Positions 47,175 to 55,982 of a stretch of 64,000 nucleotides of DNA are shown piece by piece. The stretch lies in NCBI GenBank assembly GCA_006503475.1, contig RSEH01000173.1:1-64000 (forward strand). The letters run 5' to 3'. Within the stretch, counting starts at the first letter, position 1. The number at the start of each line of letters is the position of its first letter. Position numbers and translations under genes: made by a program. The notes beneath the pieces are model-generated. The model was given only the letters and a program-made list of their open reading frames with translations. It was not told the origin of the DNA and searched no databases. Source of the DNA: Stentor roeselii (Eukaryota > Ciliophora > Heterotrichea > Heterotrichida > Stentoridae).

Positions 47175-48284
47175 ATGGAAAATCATGATACTGCCAAACC
47201 GGTACCTGTTAAATGTCTGCATTGGTAAATTATAGTCAGTCAAAAGGACTACTCGTCTTCTACGATTTTTTTTCATCATAAGAAGCATCATGTGGATCAA
47301 ACTATTTTGTATACTCCAAGTGAAATTTTATGCTCCAAATGTAATCAAGTTGTTCTAGTCTCTAGTTTGCACTCACATCACAATCTCTGCGAAAAGCGAC
47401 TTCCAAAAAAACTTCTAGTGACAATCTCAGAAGAACAAACAGACGACCACCGAGTGCCATGCATTTACTGTAAACGTAAATTCAACTTAACCCGACTAGA
47501 AAAGCACCAAAAAGCTTGCGAAAAGTTATCAAAAAAGCGTCCATTATTCGAAGTTTCACGTATGAGACTTCCCAGTTTTTCAGACAGTCAATCAAAAGTG
47601 AAAAAAAACTCTTTAAACTTGATTTACCCTAACTCAAAATGGCAGAAGCAGCACTTAGAACTAGTAAGAAACCTTCGATACTGCGCAGACGAGTCAAGTT
47701 ACGAGGACTACCTTCCTTGCCCTCACTGTCACCGACGTTTTTCCCAGATGAATGCTGAGAAACACATTGAAATCTGCAAAAAAATCATAAACAAACCACG
47801 AGGAATCCTCAGCAAATTGCCAAGTGTGAATCGTTTAAAACAACTCAGCATTCGAACAGATAGTTCAGGGAACCTTCACCGTCCAAGTTCAGTAAAGACC
47901 AGAGAAGATAAAAGTTCTCAACTTCTTTCATTCGCTGAAGCTGAAAGTTCTCCATCACCTTTTAAAACTCCTCTTCTTCGAGAAGAACTGACAGTAAAAA
48001 TCAAAAGAGAAAAAAGTGTCTTATGTGGAGTTTGCAACAAGAAGGTTTTAAGAAATGTGATAAATAAGCATATCGTGCAATGTGGAAAAATCGACTTACG
48101 TCCTTCAGCAACTGAAAAACATCTTGATGCGAAAAGAAATTATTCAAGACTTGGGAGCCAGTTAAATCAGATTCGCTCGAATTCAACTTATCGACTAACT
48201 GAAAGTCAATGTACATCTTGTGGAGCAAGTATCCCGAAACAAGCGAATTTCTGCATGATGTGTGGAATGTCAAAGTGTAAATAG
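47175..48284 (+). CDS. Multi C2HC zinc-finger protein, one intron
   Basis: 364 aa in two exons, 47175-47224 and 47240-48284. The downstream frame has no ATG start of its own near its first finger; splicing out GTAAATTATAGTCAG gives MENHDTAKPVPVKCLHCQKD and continues into a His-rich finger. Five or more C2HC (ZC2HC1-type) fingers follow: CSKCNQVVLVSSLHSHHNLC, CIYCKRKFNLTRLEKHQKAC, CPHCHRRFSQMNAEKHIEIC and CGVCNKKVLRNVINKHIVQC, then a C4 ribbon CTSCGASIPKQANFCMMC. ZC2HC1-like proteins are often linked to cilia or spermatozoa. It starts 13 nt after the CDPK stop and its stop abuts the next gene's stop. Confidence 0.9.
47225..47239 (+). other. 15-nt spliceosomal intron
   Basis: GTAAATTATAGTCAG in the zinc-finger gene; A at position 10. 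Only the ATG at 47175 gives a phase that joins the main frame. Confidence 0.9.
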
Positions 48285-49025
48285 TTAATTAGAACAAAAT
48301 CGAGGAATTTCCTGCAACTGGTTCACCGATTCAGTCCTTTCCCACCCGTTGAGTGGTCTTGGAAGGACTTTCACCGACTTGGCCTTGTTGGTGACGTATT
48401 CAAAAGTACTGATTCCTTTGCACATCAAGTAGCAGTGAAAGCCTAAAACAAATCCAAAATAACAGCAAGAAATAAAACCGAAGGTCTCAGTGATCACTAT
48501 AAAGAAAACATATGCGATCTCTAAGTCTGTATCGAACCTCTCCTCGAAGCATAAAGTGTTTATTACAGCCACTAGTCCAGAAACTGTCACTGATACTGAT
48601 AAAGCCGTGGTGCATACAACGAGAAGAAAGAAAAGGCTGTAGTTTTTCCCACCTATGCAGTTGTTTATCCAGGCACAGTGATGATCGTATTTAAAAATAC
48701 ATTTGTTGCAGGATGAACAGTGCTTTGAATGGAAATCTATCGCAACTTCACAGATTGTACAACGAAATTGAAGAGAAGTTTCAGATGGGTTTAAAGAGGT
48801 TTTAGAAAATAAACCACTTGGGTCGATTTTTGATAGGACTAGGTGGAGGGAAAGACTTGAGAGTAACAGGAAGTTGAATATTGAGTAGAGAATTGGCTCG
48901 AATACTTCAGGGACATGAGAAATTATGAACATGTTGTAGGTTATTCCGTAGGTTAAATAAGCGAAATAGCAAAGACATTGCTTGAAACTCCAGGGACAAC
49001 TTAGACCGTTCTTTCTTTTTCGCAT
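48285..49025 (-). CDS. DHHC palmitoyltransferase, second gene
   Basis: 246 aa. Two N-terminal helices (CYFAYLTYGITYNMFIISHV; ILYSIFNFLLLSSLSLHLVL), then the zinc/catalytic domain RCTICEVAIDFHSKHCSSCN, KCIFKYDHHCAWINNCIGGK, then two helices (LFFLLVVCTTALSVSVTVSG; VFFIVITETFGFISCCYFGF). All Cys/His and the DHHC active site are intact. It is a four-helix S-acyltransferase of internal membranes. It is a different subtype from the 19-kb gene (no long insert, no NPGF seen). Its stop TTA (48285-48287) directly abuts the TAG of the convergent zinc-finger gene, with zero bases between. Confidence 0.93.
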   Translation of the reverse strand: MRKRKNGLSCPWSFKQCLCYFAYLTYGITYNMFIISHVPEVFEPILYSIFNFLLLSSLSLHLVLSKIDPSGLFSKTSLNPSETSLQFRCTICEVAIDFHSKHCSSCNKCIFKYDHHCAWINNCIGGKNYSLFFLLVVCTTALSVSVTVSGLVAVINTLCFEERFDTDLEIAYVFFIVITETFGFISCCYFGFVLGFHCYLMCKGISTFEYVTNKAKSVKVLPRPLNGWERTESVNQLQEIPRFCSN

Positions 49026-49239
49026 TTATTAGAAAGATGTAAAGTTAATCATGTAATGAGATATCATCATCCTAGTTAATAATGATTCATTTCCTTCACT
49101 AGGAAAAATCTGTAACTTTATTTGTTAACTTGAATAAATATATACCTGAATGCAAAATGGAAATTTTCTAACTTCACTTCAATAAACCTCTTCTTTTTCA
49201 AACTTTCCAATAACCTCAACTTTTCTCCAAGAAATAAAA

Positions 49240-51738
49240 ATGAGCTTAGTCGAGATCTGTTTAAAATTTGAAGAAGTGATCAGCTACCTTTCCTCATCCA
49301 CAGAAGAAACAAGCAACTTATCTAAATTTTTCACATCCTACCGAAAAATAGTAGAAAACTTTTCAGGTAACCTTCAGCGGCTTTCAGAGACAATAAAAAT
49401 AAACACAAACCCTGAAAGTAACTTTAACACCCTGAGCCTTGCTTTGTTAACTTTGAAAGAACACCTGAAGAAAGTTGCAGAAAACAATATACAGTTAGTG
49501 AAAAACCTTCAACTTGACGTGATTGAGCCACTTGACCTGTTTACCGAGCATTTTATTTCAATGTTTTCAGAACTCAAGTCGAAAGGCTTGGAAGTCTTTA
49601 AAACAGTGAACTCGGCTCAGGGTCGTCTTCAGAAGCAAAGAAAAGACTATTACAAAATCGCTGCTGAAAGTGAAAAAAATACCCGGGCTGGAACTTTTGA
49701 AGAAAAAGACTCTTCAAAAGCTCTTCAAAGACTGCAACAGGCTCAAGAGGTAAGTCTTAACAGGTACATTGAAGGACTGATGGACGTCAACTCTCTTTGG
49801 GACGACTACGACCGGAAAATGCCTCAGATAATGGAAGACCTGCAGCAAAACGAGGAAAGTCGCATTCATTTCATCAAGAACTCTTTAGAAAAATACATAA
49901 AATACTACCAAAAATGTGAAAACCTTCATTTAAACAACATAGAAAAACTCGGAGAAATCATCAGTAACATCAACAGTCTTCTTGACATTCGAGTCTTTGT
50001 CGACTTGCACAAGTCAAAAGACCAGGTCTTTAGAGAGACTTTTGTGAACTACGAGGAATACAAACAAAAACTCGCAGGGGAAGACTTGGAAGATTTAAAC
50101 ATCGAGTCTAACGTGAACCAACTCTTAAGCCAGTCAAATCCTTCAAAGTCTTCAGGGATCAGTTCAGAGACTTTCAATAAACTTTCTGAAATGATTTCAA
50201 CAAGCGAAGGCCGAAGAATGTTCATTGAAAGTTTGAAGACAAACTCAAATAGTTCAGCCTTGGCCAGCGAAAGCATTACACAAATCGCAGCTCTTATTAA
50301 AGAAGCCATGAACCTGATGATAAAAGAGTCAGAATACGATGCAGAGGTCTTTGTTACTATCATCGACCTTTCTGGACTTTTTTACTGTGTTCAAGATAAC
50401 CACAAAAGATTTCTTTGCAATTTTATCTCCCCTCATAAGTTCTGGCTTGACAGCAAAAGATGGATGCAAGGCTTGGAATACGCGATTTGCACTCGACTTG
50501 CAAGTTTGAAAGAAAATTCAAAGGAAAAAGGAGTCCTTCAGTACTTTGGAATCTTTTCTTCAAAGGCTTTAGAAGAAAAATCAGAAAAATCTGAAAAAGC
50601 TGAAAAAGTTTCGGCTTATATCATGATCAGTCAGTTTATTTTACAGATGTCAAGACTGCAAGTTCCTCAAGCTTTAGCTGCGACAGTTATTACTACAGCG
50701 GCGAAAGACTATGAAATCGATTCAGAGAGAAAAGTCCTTCTTTTAACTGAAATTTTTTCAAGAAGTTCTGAGAAAATCAGGGTAAAACCTAAAAATTTCA
50801 GAGAAACTTGCAAAAATTTAACGATTTTAAGGAAAAGTTCAAAGTTTTTAAATGATGAGGAATTATTGCAGCTTGGACTTACTTGTAAAGAGATGTGGAA
50901 AAGAGCTAAAGTTCTTAAGGGTAGAAGGGTTTTAATTGAGTCTAGGGAAGTTTTAGATGAAACAAGAAGAAAGATGTGGGTTCAGTTGTTGGAAACTGAA
51001 AAAGTCCCTGTTGATTATCAGGAGACTTTGAAATTAGTAGAAACTAGTAAAGAACTTCTTGGAGATATCAACGAAATTATAGACCTTGACGTTGTCCGTT
51101 GTTTCCAGCGAGTTTCTTCAATAACCACTTCAAATCTCAGCAACATCCTAAAAGTCTACGCTTATAAAAACAAAGAAATCGGTTACTGCCAAGGAATGAA
51201 CTACATCGCAGGGACCTTTTTCCAAGTATTCAACTCTGAAGAGCTTTCCTTCAAGTCCTTATTTTCTCTCATCTCCTCATTCAAACTGAACTCTTTATTC
51301 AAAATCGAATTATCTAAAATCAAAAAACTTTTCTTTATCCTAGACCGTCTCACAGGCACCTTCCTTCCATCTCTAAACGAAACCTTTAAAGAAAGCTGGG
51401 TATTCGCCGACAACTACAGTTCAGGGTGGCTGATAACATTATTCGCAAGTGTTTTTCATTCAAATCTCGAGATAATAGTTCAAATTTGGGACATTTTCCT
51501 CTGTTTCGGGTGGAAAGGGTTATTCCGAGTATGTCTTCAAATCCTTTCCCAATTATCCTCTTCACTATCAGGCTGTTCTTTTGAAGAGATCCTTGCCGAG
51601 CTAAGTTCAATCCAAACAAAATCCTTTTTCACAAAAGATTTTTTTCTAGAAGCAAGCAAGTTAAAAGTAACCAACCGTCAAATCCACGCCATAAAGCAAG
51701 AGTTTCGGTCTCTTAAACATTTAACTACTCATAACTAA
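49240..51738 (+). CDS. RabGAP: TBC domain with N-terminal F-BAR-like region
   Basis: 832 aa. Residues ~1-260 are helical and resemble an F-BAR/BAR dimer (LTLKEHLKKVAENNIQLVKN, LQKQRKDYYKIAAESEKNTR). A helical middle may be a RUN/Sec7-like or GAP-supporting region. Residues ~570-800 form the TBC domain: RRKMWVQLL, IIDLDVVRCF with the catalytic Arg (~619), YCQGMNYIAG with the Gln finger (~650), and WLITLFASVF. Both catalytic residues are present, so Rab-GTP hydrolysis should be stimulated. An F-BAR plus TBC protein would act at curved membranes. Its TAA abuts the ARL3 stop. Confidence 0.85.
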   Translation: MSLVEICLKFEEVISYLSSSTEETSNLSKFFTSYRKIVENFSGNLQRLSETIKINTNPESNFNTLSLALLTLKEHLKKVAENNIQLVKNLQLDVIEPLDLFTEHFISMFSELKSKGLEVFKTVNSAQGRLQKQRKDYYKIAAESEKNTRAGTFEEKDSSKALQRLQQAQEVSLNRYIEGLMDVNSLWDDYDRKMPQIMEDLQQNEESRIHFIKNSLEKYIKYYQKCENLHLNNIEKLGEIISNINSLLDIRVFVDLHKSKDQVFRETFVNYEEYKQKLAGEDLEDLNIESNVNQLLSQSNPSKSSGISSETFNKLSEMISTSEGRRMFIESLKTNSNSSALASESITQIAALIKEAMNLMIKESEYDAEVFVTIIDLSGLFYCVQDNHKRFLCNFISPHKFWLDSKRWMQGLEYAICTRLASLKENSKEKGVLQYFGIFSSKALEEKSEKSEKAEKVSAYIMISQFILQMSRLQVPQALAATVITTAAKDYEIDSERKVLLLTEIFSRSSEKIRVKPKNFRETCKNLTILRKSSKFLNDEELLQLGLTCKEMWKRAKVLKGRRVLIESREVLDETRRKMWVQLLETEKVPVDYQETLKLVETSKELLGDINEIIDLDVVRCFQRVSSITTSNLSNILKVYAYKNKEIGYCQGMNYIAGTFFQVFNSEELSFKSLFSLISSFKLNSLFKIELSKIKKLFFILDRLTGTFLPSLNETFKESWVFADNYSSGWLITLFASVFHSNLEIIVQIWDIFLCFGWKGLFRVCLQILSQLSSSLSGCSFEEILAELSSIQTKSFFTKDFFLEASKLKVTNRQIHAIKQEFRSLKHLTTHN

Positions 51739-52290
51739 TTACTTCTGAATCGTCTGGACAAGCCACTCCATTCCTTCTTGTAAACCTTCTCCTGTCTTAG
51801 CAGAGCTGGCCATGATACTCCAAGGGCGATCTCGAATCAAATGCAAATTTAAAGTGTCTGAAATTTCATCTGCAGGCAGAGCCTGCAGCAAGTCCTGCTT
51901 ATTTGCAAAGATCAAAGTGGGAACTCCTGCAAGTTTATCATCTTCAAGCAAGGTCTGAAGTTCTTGACTGGACTCGTTCAGACGGTTCCTGTCGGCGCTG
52001 TCAATCACGTAGACCAGACCATTCGTGTGCTCGAAGTAGTTTCGCCAGTAAGGCCTTATCGTGCTTTGACCTCCGATGTCCCAGACGTTCAGCTTGAAGC
52101 CTTCTTTGACGAGAGACTTGATGTTGAAGCCTTGAGTTGGCATGATCTGGGTGATGTCTTCTTCTGACAGGGCTTTGAGAATTGTAGTCTTTCCTGCGTT
52201 GTCAAGTCCTAGCACCAAGATTCTTGCTTCTCTTTCATCGCGTTTCAAACTTCTTAGCAAAGATAATAGTCCCTAGCTGGAGATTACCAT
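51739..52290 (-). CDS. ARL3: ARL3 small GTPase; first coding exon is only ATG
   Basis: 178 aa. The ATG at 52290-52288 is followed at once by the intron GTAATCTCCAGCTAG; splicing gives [20 protein letters not shown], almost identical to animal ARL3 (MGLLSILRKLK...). Without the intron the Gly2 start is lost. G motifs are [38 protein letters not shown] and SAKTGEG. ARL3 loads and releases lipidated cargo through UNC119 and PDE6D in cilia. In ARL3 Gly2 is acetylated/poorly myristoylated and the N-terminal helix is the membrane-responsive part, so the missing exon would matter. The stop abuts the TBC gene stop. Confidence 0.96.
52273..52287 (-). other. 15-nt spliceosomal intron directly after the start codon
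   Basis: GTAATCTCCAGCTAG (minus strand) in ARL3; A at position 10. It sits between the initiator ATG and the Gly2 codon. Confidence 0.94.
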
Positions 52291-52337
52291 TTACTACAAG
52301 TTATAATCCATTACTTTAGTTGTGTACATTTTAACTA

Positions 52338-53852
52338 TTAACTTGGTTTAGACTTGGGAGATCTCTCGTTTGTTGAGATTCCTGGAGTTCGACTTGAACG
52401 GCTTGAACGACTTGATTTTAACTTTAAGGAATCTGATAACCATGGATGGTTTATGGCTTCTGAGGGAGTCATTCTTCTCTCTGGAAGCCATTCGAAACAC
52501 CCTAATTTTCTCTTACGTTTAAGCAAGTCCAACAAGACAATATCAGAAAAAAGTGACTCAAGAGGACGACTATCAGCAGTTCTAATCTTCCCTCTACCAT
52601 TCTTAAAACAATTCGTAAACCCGTTAGTCCCAAAAAGCTTATAACGCTTAGCCGAGGCCTTAATGAGCTGATCAGGTGGCATTCCAAGAACTTCAACAAA
52701 AGTATAAATCTGATCCACTTCATTTTCCCCAAAGAAAATCGGAGTCCCTAACAAAAGCTCAGAAACAATACATCCAAAAGACCACATATCAATAGCGCAA
52801 TTGTAATTCAATCCAAGAATCACTTCCGGGGCGCGATAAATACGACTTTGTACATAAGTAAAAATTTTTTCACTTTCAAAACAACTGGAGCCAAAATCAA
52901 TCATTTTAATATTCGACTCGTTCGGACTTTTCAACAGCAGGTTCTCCGGCTTCAAGTCACAATGAATCAACCTGCTCGACTTCAACCTCTGAAGCGCTGT
53001 CAACATCTGAACAGCGAATCTTCTAACTAAAGTACTCGAAAACCCTTTAAAACTATTCGCTTTGAGTAGGTCAAACAAGCTGAAACTTAATAATTCAAAA
53101 ACAATGCACAAATGACATCGAAACACGAAATATTCAAAAGTTTGAATAAATAATCCAGAGTGTTTTTTTTCATTATTTTTCAAAAAAGATAGAATTTTTA
53201 ACTCGTTTTGACCCTGTTCATAAAAAATTTTCTGACTTTTAATGATCTTCACAGCGACTTCACGTTTTGATTTATGGTCCCAGCATCTGCAGACCTGGGC
53301 AAAGGCGCCTTTGCCGAGAAGTTCAATAATTTCATATTGATAAGCCAGGTGGTCTCCAATGATTACTTTGTAGTCACTTTTTTCGTCATCGAAGCCCATG
53401 TTGTGAAGTTTTAGAACTGGCAGGATTTTATCAGATTTCAATCCAAGGTAGTAAATTTCTTGATAGTCTAAAAGCTCTGATAACTCAAATTTCGTTAAAA
53501 GTCCAGAAAAAGTTGCAATTGTGCCTTCTGGGGATAAAGGAAGGAGGTGTTCGCCGATGTTCTCTCGAGGTGATGGTTTTCGCTTTATTGAAAATAATCT
53601 CTTTGTTGATGGAGATTTCTGAAGATTTGAGGATACTGGAGATGTGACTGGCTTTTTGCAAGACTGGCTCGAAAAAAAACTGAACCTTGTAATGGTTTTA
53701 ATTGGAGAGCTTTCTTGAGAGTTCTGAGAAAGACTTGCGAGGGAATCGTTTGGGTGGCGCAGCTTGGGCTTTGAGGTGATTTTTTTTAAGACGATTCGAG
53801 ATTTGCTTTGAATTGAGTTTATTTTGGGGCTGAGACTTTTGGCTGTGTTCAT
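52338..53852 (-). CDS. DYRK-family dual-specificity kinase
   Basis: 504 aa. A Ser/Lys-rich N-terminus is followed by the DYRK-specific pre-kinase (DH-box/NAPA-like) block ELLDYQEIYYLGLKSDK, then DYKVIIGDHLAYQYEIIELL. The kinase has LGKGAFAQV, VAVKIIKS, IHCDLKPENLLL, MIDFGSSCFE and the activation loop TYVQSRIYRAPEVILG, where the second Tyr of the YxY position (SRIYR context) is Val-Gln-Ser as in the DYRK/HIPK class; the autophosphorylated Tyr is in TYVQ. It belongs to the DYRK2/4-Pom1 type, regulating growth and polarity. Its start lies at the edge of the 111-bp tandem repeat. Confidence 0.94.
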   Translation of the reverse strand: MNTAKSLSPKINSIQSKSRIVLKKITSKPKLRHPNDSLASLSQNSQESSPIKTITRFSFFSSQSCKKPVTSPVSSNLQKSPSTKRLFSIKRKPSPRENIGEHLLPLSPEGTIATFSGLLTKFELSELLDYQEIYYLGLKSDKILPVLKLHNMGFDDEKSDYKVIIGDHLAYQYEIIELLGKGAFAQVCRCWDHKSKREVAVKIIKSQKIFYEQGQNELKILSFLKNNEKKHSGLFIQTFEYFVFRCHLCIVFELLSFSLFDLLKANSFKGFSSTLVRRFAVQMLTALQRLKSSRLIHCDLKPENLLLKSPNESNIKMIDFGSSCFESEKIFTYVQSRIYRAPEVILGLNYNCAIDMWSFGCIVSELLLGTPIFFGENEVDQIYTFVEVLGMPPDQLIKASAKRYKLFGTNGFTNCFKNGRGKIRTADSRPLESLFSDIVLLDLLKRKRKLGCFEWLPERRMTPSEAINHPWLSDSLKLKSSRSSRSSRTPGISTNERSPKSKPS

Positions 53853-54395
53853 TAAAAAGTCTTATAATAAACACAAGGATTTTATAACTTTATATAAATA
53901 GGATCTATTAAGTTTAAAAGTTTTGATTTTTTTTTACAGTTCAGCACATGCCTGCTGTGTTGATTAAAAAGTCTTATAATAGCACAAGTAATTGATAACC
54001 TTATATGAATATATCAATTAAACTTCAAATTTTTTGATTTTTCTAAACAATTCAGCTTCCCGTATTCATTAAAAAGTCTTAAATAAACAAAACGAATTCA
54101 TAACCTTATATAAATATATCTATTAAACTTCAATTTTTTTGATTTTTCCAAACAGTTCACCACAAGCTTCCTATATTCATTAAAAAGTCTTATAATAAAC
54201 ACAACGAATTCATAACCTTATATAATATATCTATTAAACTTTAAACTTTTTGATTTTTTCCAAACAGTTCATCACAAGCTTCCCGTATTCATCAAAAATT
54301 CTCATCATAAACAAAAAATTCATAACCTTATATAAATATTATCTATTAAACTTTAAACTTTTTGATTTTTTCCAAACAGTTCAGCACATGTTTGC
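53851..54395. repeat. ~111-bp tandem repeat, five units, of the Pumilio-end/DYRK-start junction
   Basis: Units begin near 53851, 53963, 54068, 54179 and 54291 (periods 112, 105, 111, 112 bp). Read on the minus strand, each unit carries the last codons of the Pumilio gene (AACTGTTTGGAAAAAATC... ending GTTTAA) followed by the DYRK 5' leader (TATTATAAGACTTTTTAATGAA). The unit nearest Pumilio includes its genuine last codons and the unit nearest DYRK its genuine ATG; the inner copies have diverged. The unit thus duplicated a gene boundary. Confidence 0.93.
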
Positions 54396-55641
54396 CATAA
54401 GGATACCCTCTGATACTCGGTGCCTTTTCATTCACCTTGGCAATCAATTCATTCTGCAGTTTTCCAGTCGACATTTCAAGTGCCTTTTGAATGACGAAGT
54501 TAGCAAACTTATCAGTCATTAACTCAACGACTTTGACAGACCCAAATATTTCAGCAGCAAAGAGATGAACCTGTTCCTGGGTTCCAACAATGAAGCACTT
54601 TTCAATGACATTGCTGAATAGCCTTTACCTGGCGAATTTATGTTTGCTAAGTTCAAAAAGCCTTCCTAAGAAACTATTGATAAGAGCTTCTTTTTCCACC
54701 CTGGCTCCTTTGTCAAGGATATGTTGAATGACGTAATTTCCGTAGTTTTTCTGACTGATTCCAATAGAGTTCCTGATAATCAACTCGAAGATTTTCGTGA
54801 TCTGGTCCTTCGGGCAGAACTCAATAATTTTCTGAATGACTCTACAACCGTATTGATGTTCAGCCCAATAAACAGTATCCTCTCTCAAAGCATCAACAAT
54901 GAATGCGACATCAGCATAAGGAAGTATTTCAATACACTTCTGAATAACATGGTTGCCGTTTTGGTCCTCAACCGCTTTTCCCACATTATTTCTGAACTCG
55001 CTCGCAATTTGACGCTTCTGGTCATACTCCACAGAGTCCAGTACCTTTTGAAGCACTCGACATCCATACATATGAAGAGAAAGTTCTAAAATCTTTCCTG
55101 ACATTTGATTCGCTATCGCTCTTTTTTGGTCTTTTGTACCAAATTCAAAGATCTTTTGAACCACATAATTCCCGAACACGTCCAGGATTAAACTAAAGGA
55201 ATTTTCAAGAATCTCTTCAAAAACCATCTGCTTGTCCTCAGCAGTGCTGGTCTCGTATCGCTGTTGAAGATAACGAGAACCTGACTGGTCCCTCGCCAGT
55301 TCTAAGACTCGACCGCGCATTTCTTGAAGGTCTGACTTTTTCAAGTCATTTGATGAACGGAAAGAAGGAACGAATTCAGGAGCTGCCGTATTTAGATTTG
55401 GACTTAAAGGACTTTTTAAAGATGTTGGCGCAAAGTTGCTGAAGATCGGGTCTTGTGATGAGCTGAAAAATGAGTTAAATGGAATGTCTGCTGGGGCGGA
55501 AGTCGACCTTTCGAGAAGTTGGGCTAACTCGTTTTCGTTGAGAAGGACGTGACGCTTTGTTTTTGTGAACCTTTTGAAGATTTCTTCGTCGGAATCGTCG
55601 TCTTCGATTAGGATGTTACCGATTAATCTGCGTTCGACCAT
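54346..55641 (-). CDS. Pumilio/PUF RNA-binding protein, one intron
   Basis: 426 aa in two exons, 55641-54629 and 54613-54346. The unspliced frame stops at 54625 within the intron GTAAAGGCTATTCAG; splicing restores repeat 7 (KFASNVIEKC) and adds repeat 8 (KFANFVIQKALE) and the C-terminal cap (YPYGKHVLNCLEKIKKFKV). Repeats 1-6 show GSRYLQQ, GNYVVQK, GCRVLQK, GNHVIQK, GCRVIQK and GNYVIQH triads; SNxxE in repeat 7 is the classical UGU-reading residue set. It represses mRNAs with UGUANAUA-type sites. The start MVERRLIGN is chosen because the open extension to 55899 reads like a C-rich leader. Confidence 0.95.
54614..54628 (-). other. 15-nt spliceosomal intron
   Basis: GTAAAGGCTATTCAG (minus strand) in the PUF gene; A at position 10. 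It splits PUF repeat 7 inside FAS/NVIEK. Confidence 0.96.
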
Positions 55642-55982
55642 GATAATAATGAAAGTGGATGGCATGAGAGGGAAAGGATGGAAATGGGATGGTTTGGGGA
55701 ATCGAGGGTAAGGGTTTGAGAGAAGATTGAAGGGATCTTTTGATGAGGGGGATTGAAGGATTATTTGGATTTTGGATTGGGATTTGGAAGTTTTGGATTT
55801 AGGGATTTGGGGATTTTGGGAGTATTGAGTGTGGAATATGGATAAATAGGATTTATTTCTATCAATAAAAAAAACCCAAACTGGCTTCCTAAAAATCACT
55901 CCAACCCAAAACCCTGAAAATAAAAAACCTCTGATCCAAAAAAATCAAAACCTCAAACCTTTTAATTCACCCATGTATAAAA
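55642..55982. other. Divergent spacer with strong strand asymmetry
   Basis: 341 nt (or 83 nt if the longer Pumilio frame is used). The left ~220 nt are G-rich on the + strand, i.e. C-rich in the Pumilio leader, and the right ~110 nt are C/A-rich towards the C2 gene. The frame on the minus strand stays open here but encodes only Pro/Ser-rich low-complexity sequence. Confidence 0.6.

Noticed and set aside
49750-49763. GTAAGTCTTAACAG in the TBC gene looks like an intron
   Set aside because: It is 14 nt, so removal would break the frame; the read-through gives a good helix (AQEVSLNRYIE).
53851-54395. CRISPR array or minisatellite of unknown origin
   Set aside because: Units have no spacers and clearly derive from the Pumilio/DYRK boundary; the organism is eukaryotic.
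55642-55899. Longer N-terminus for the Pumilio protein
   Set aside because: It translates to low-complexity Pro/Ser/Lys sequence typical of the C-rich leaders seen before other genes; not excluded completely.
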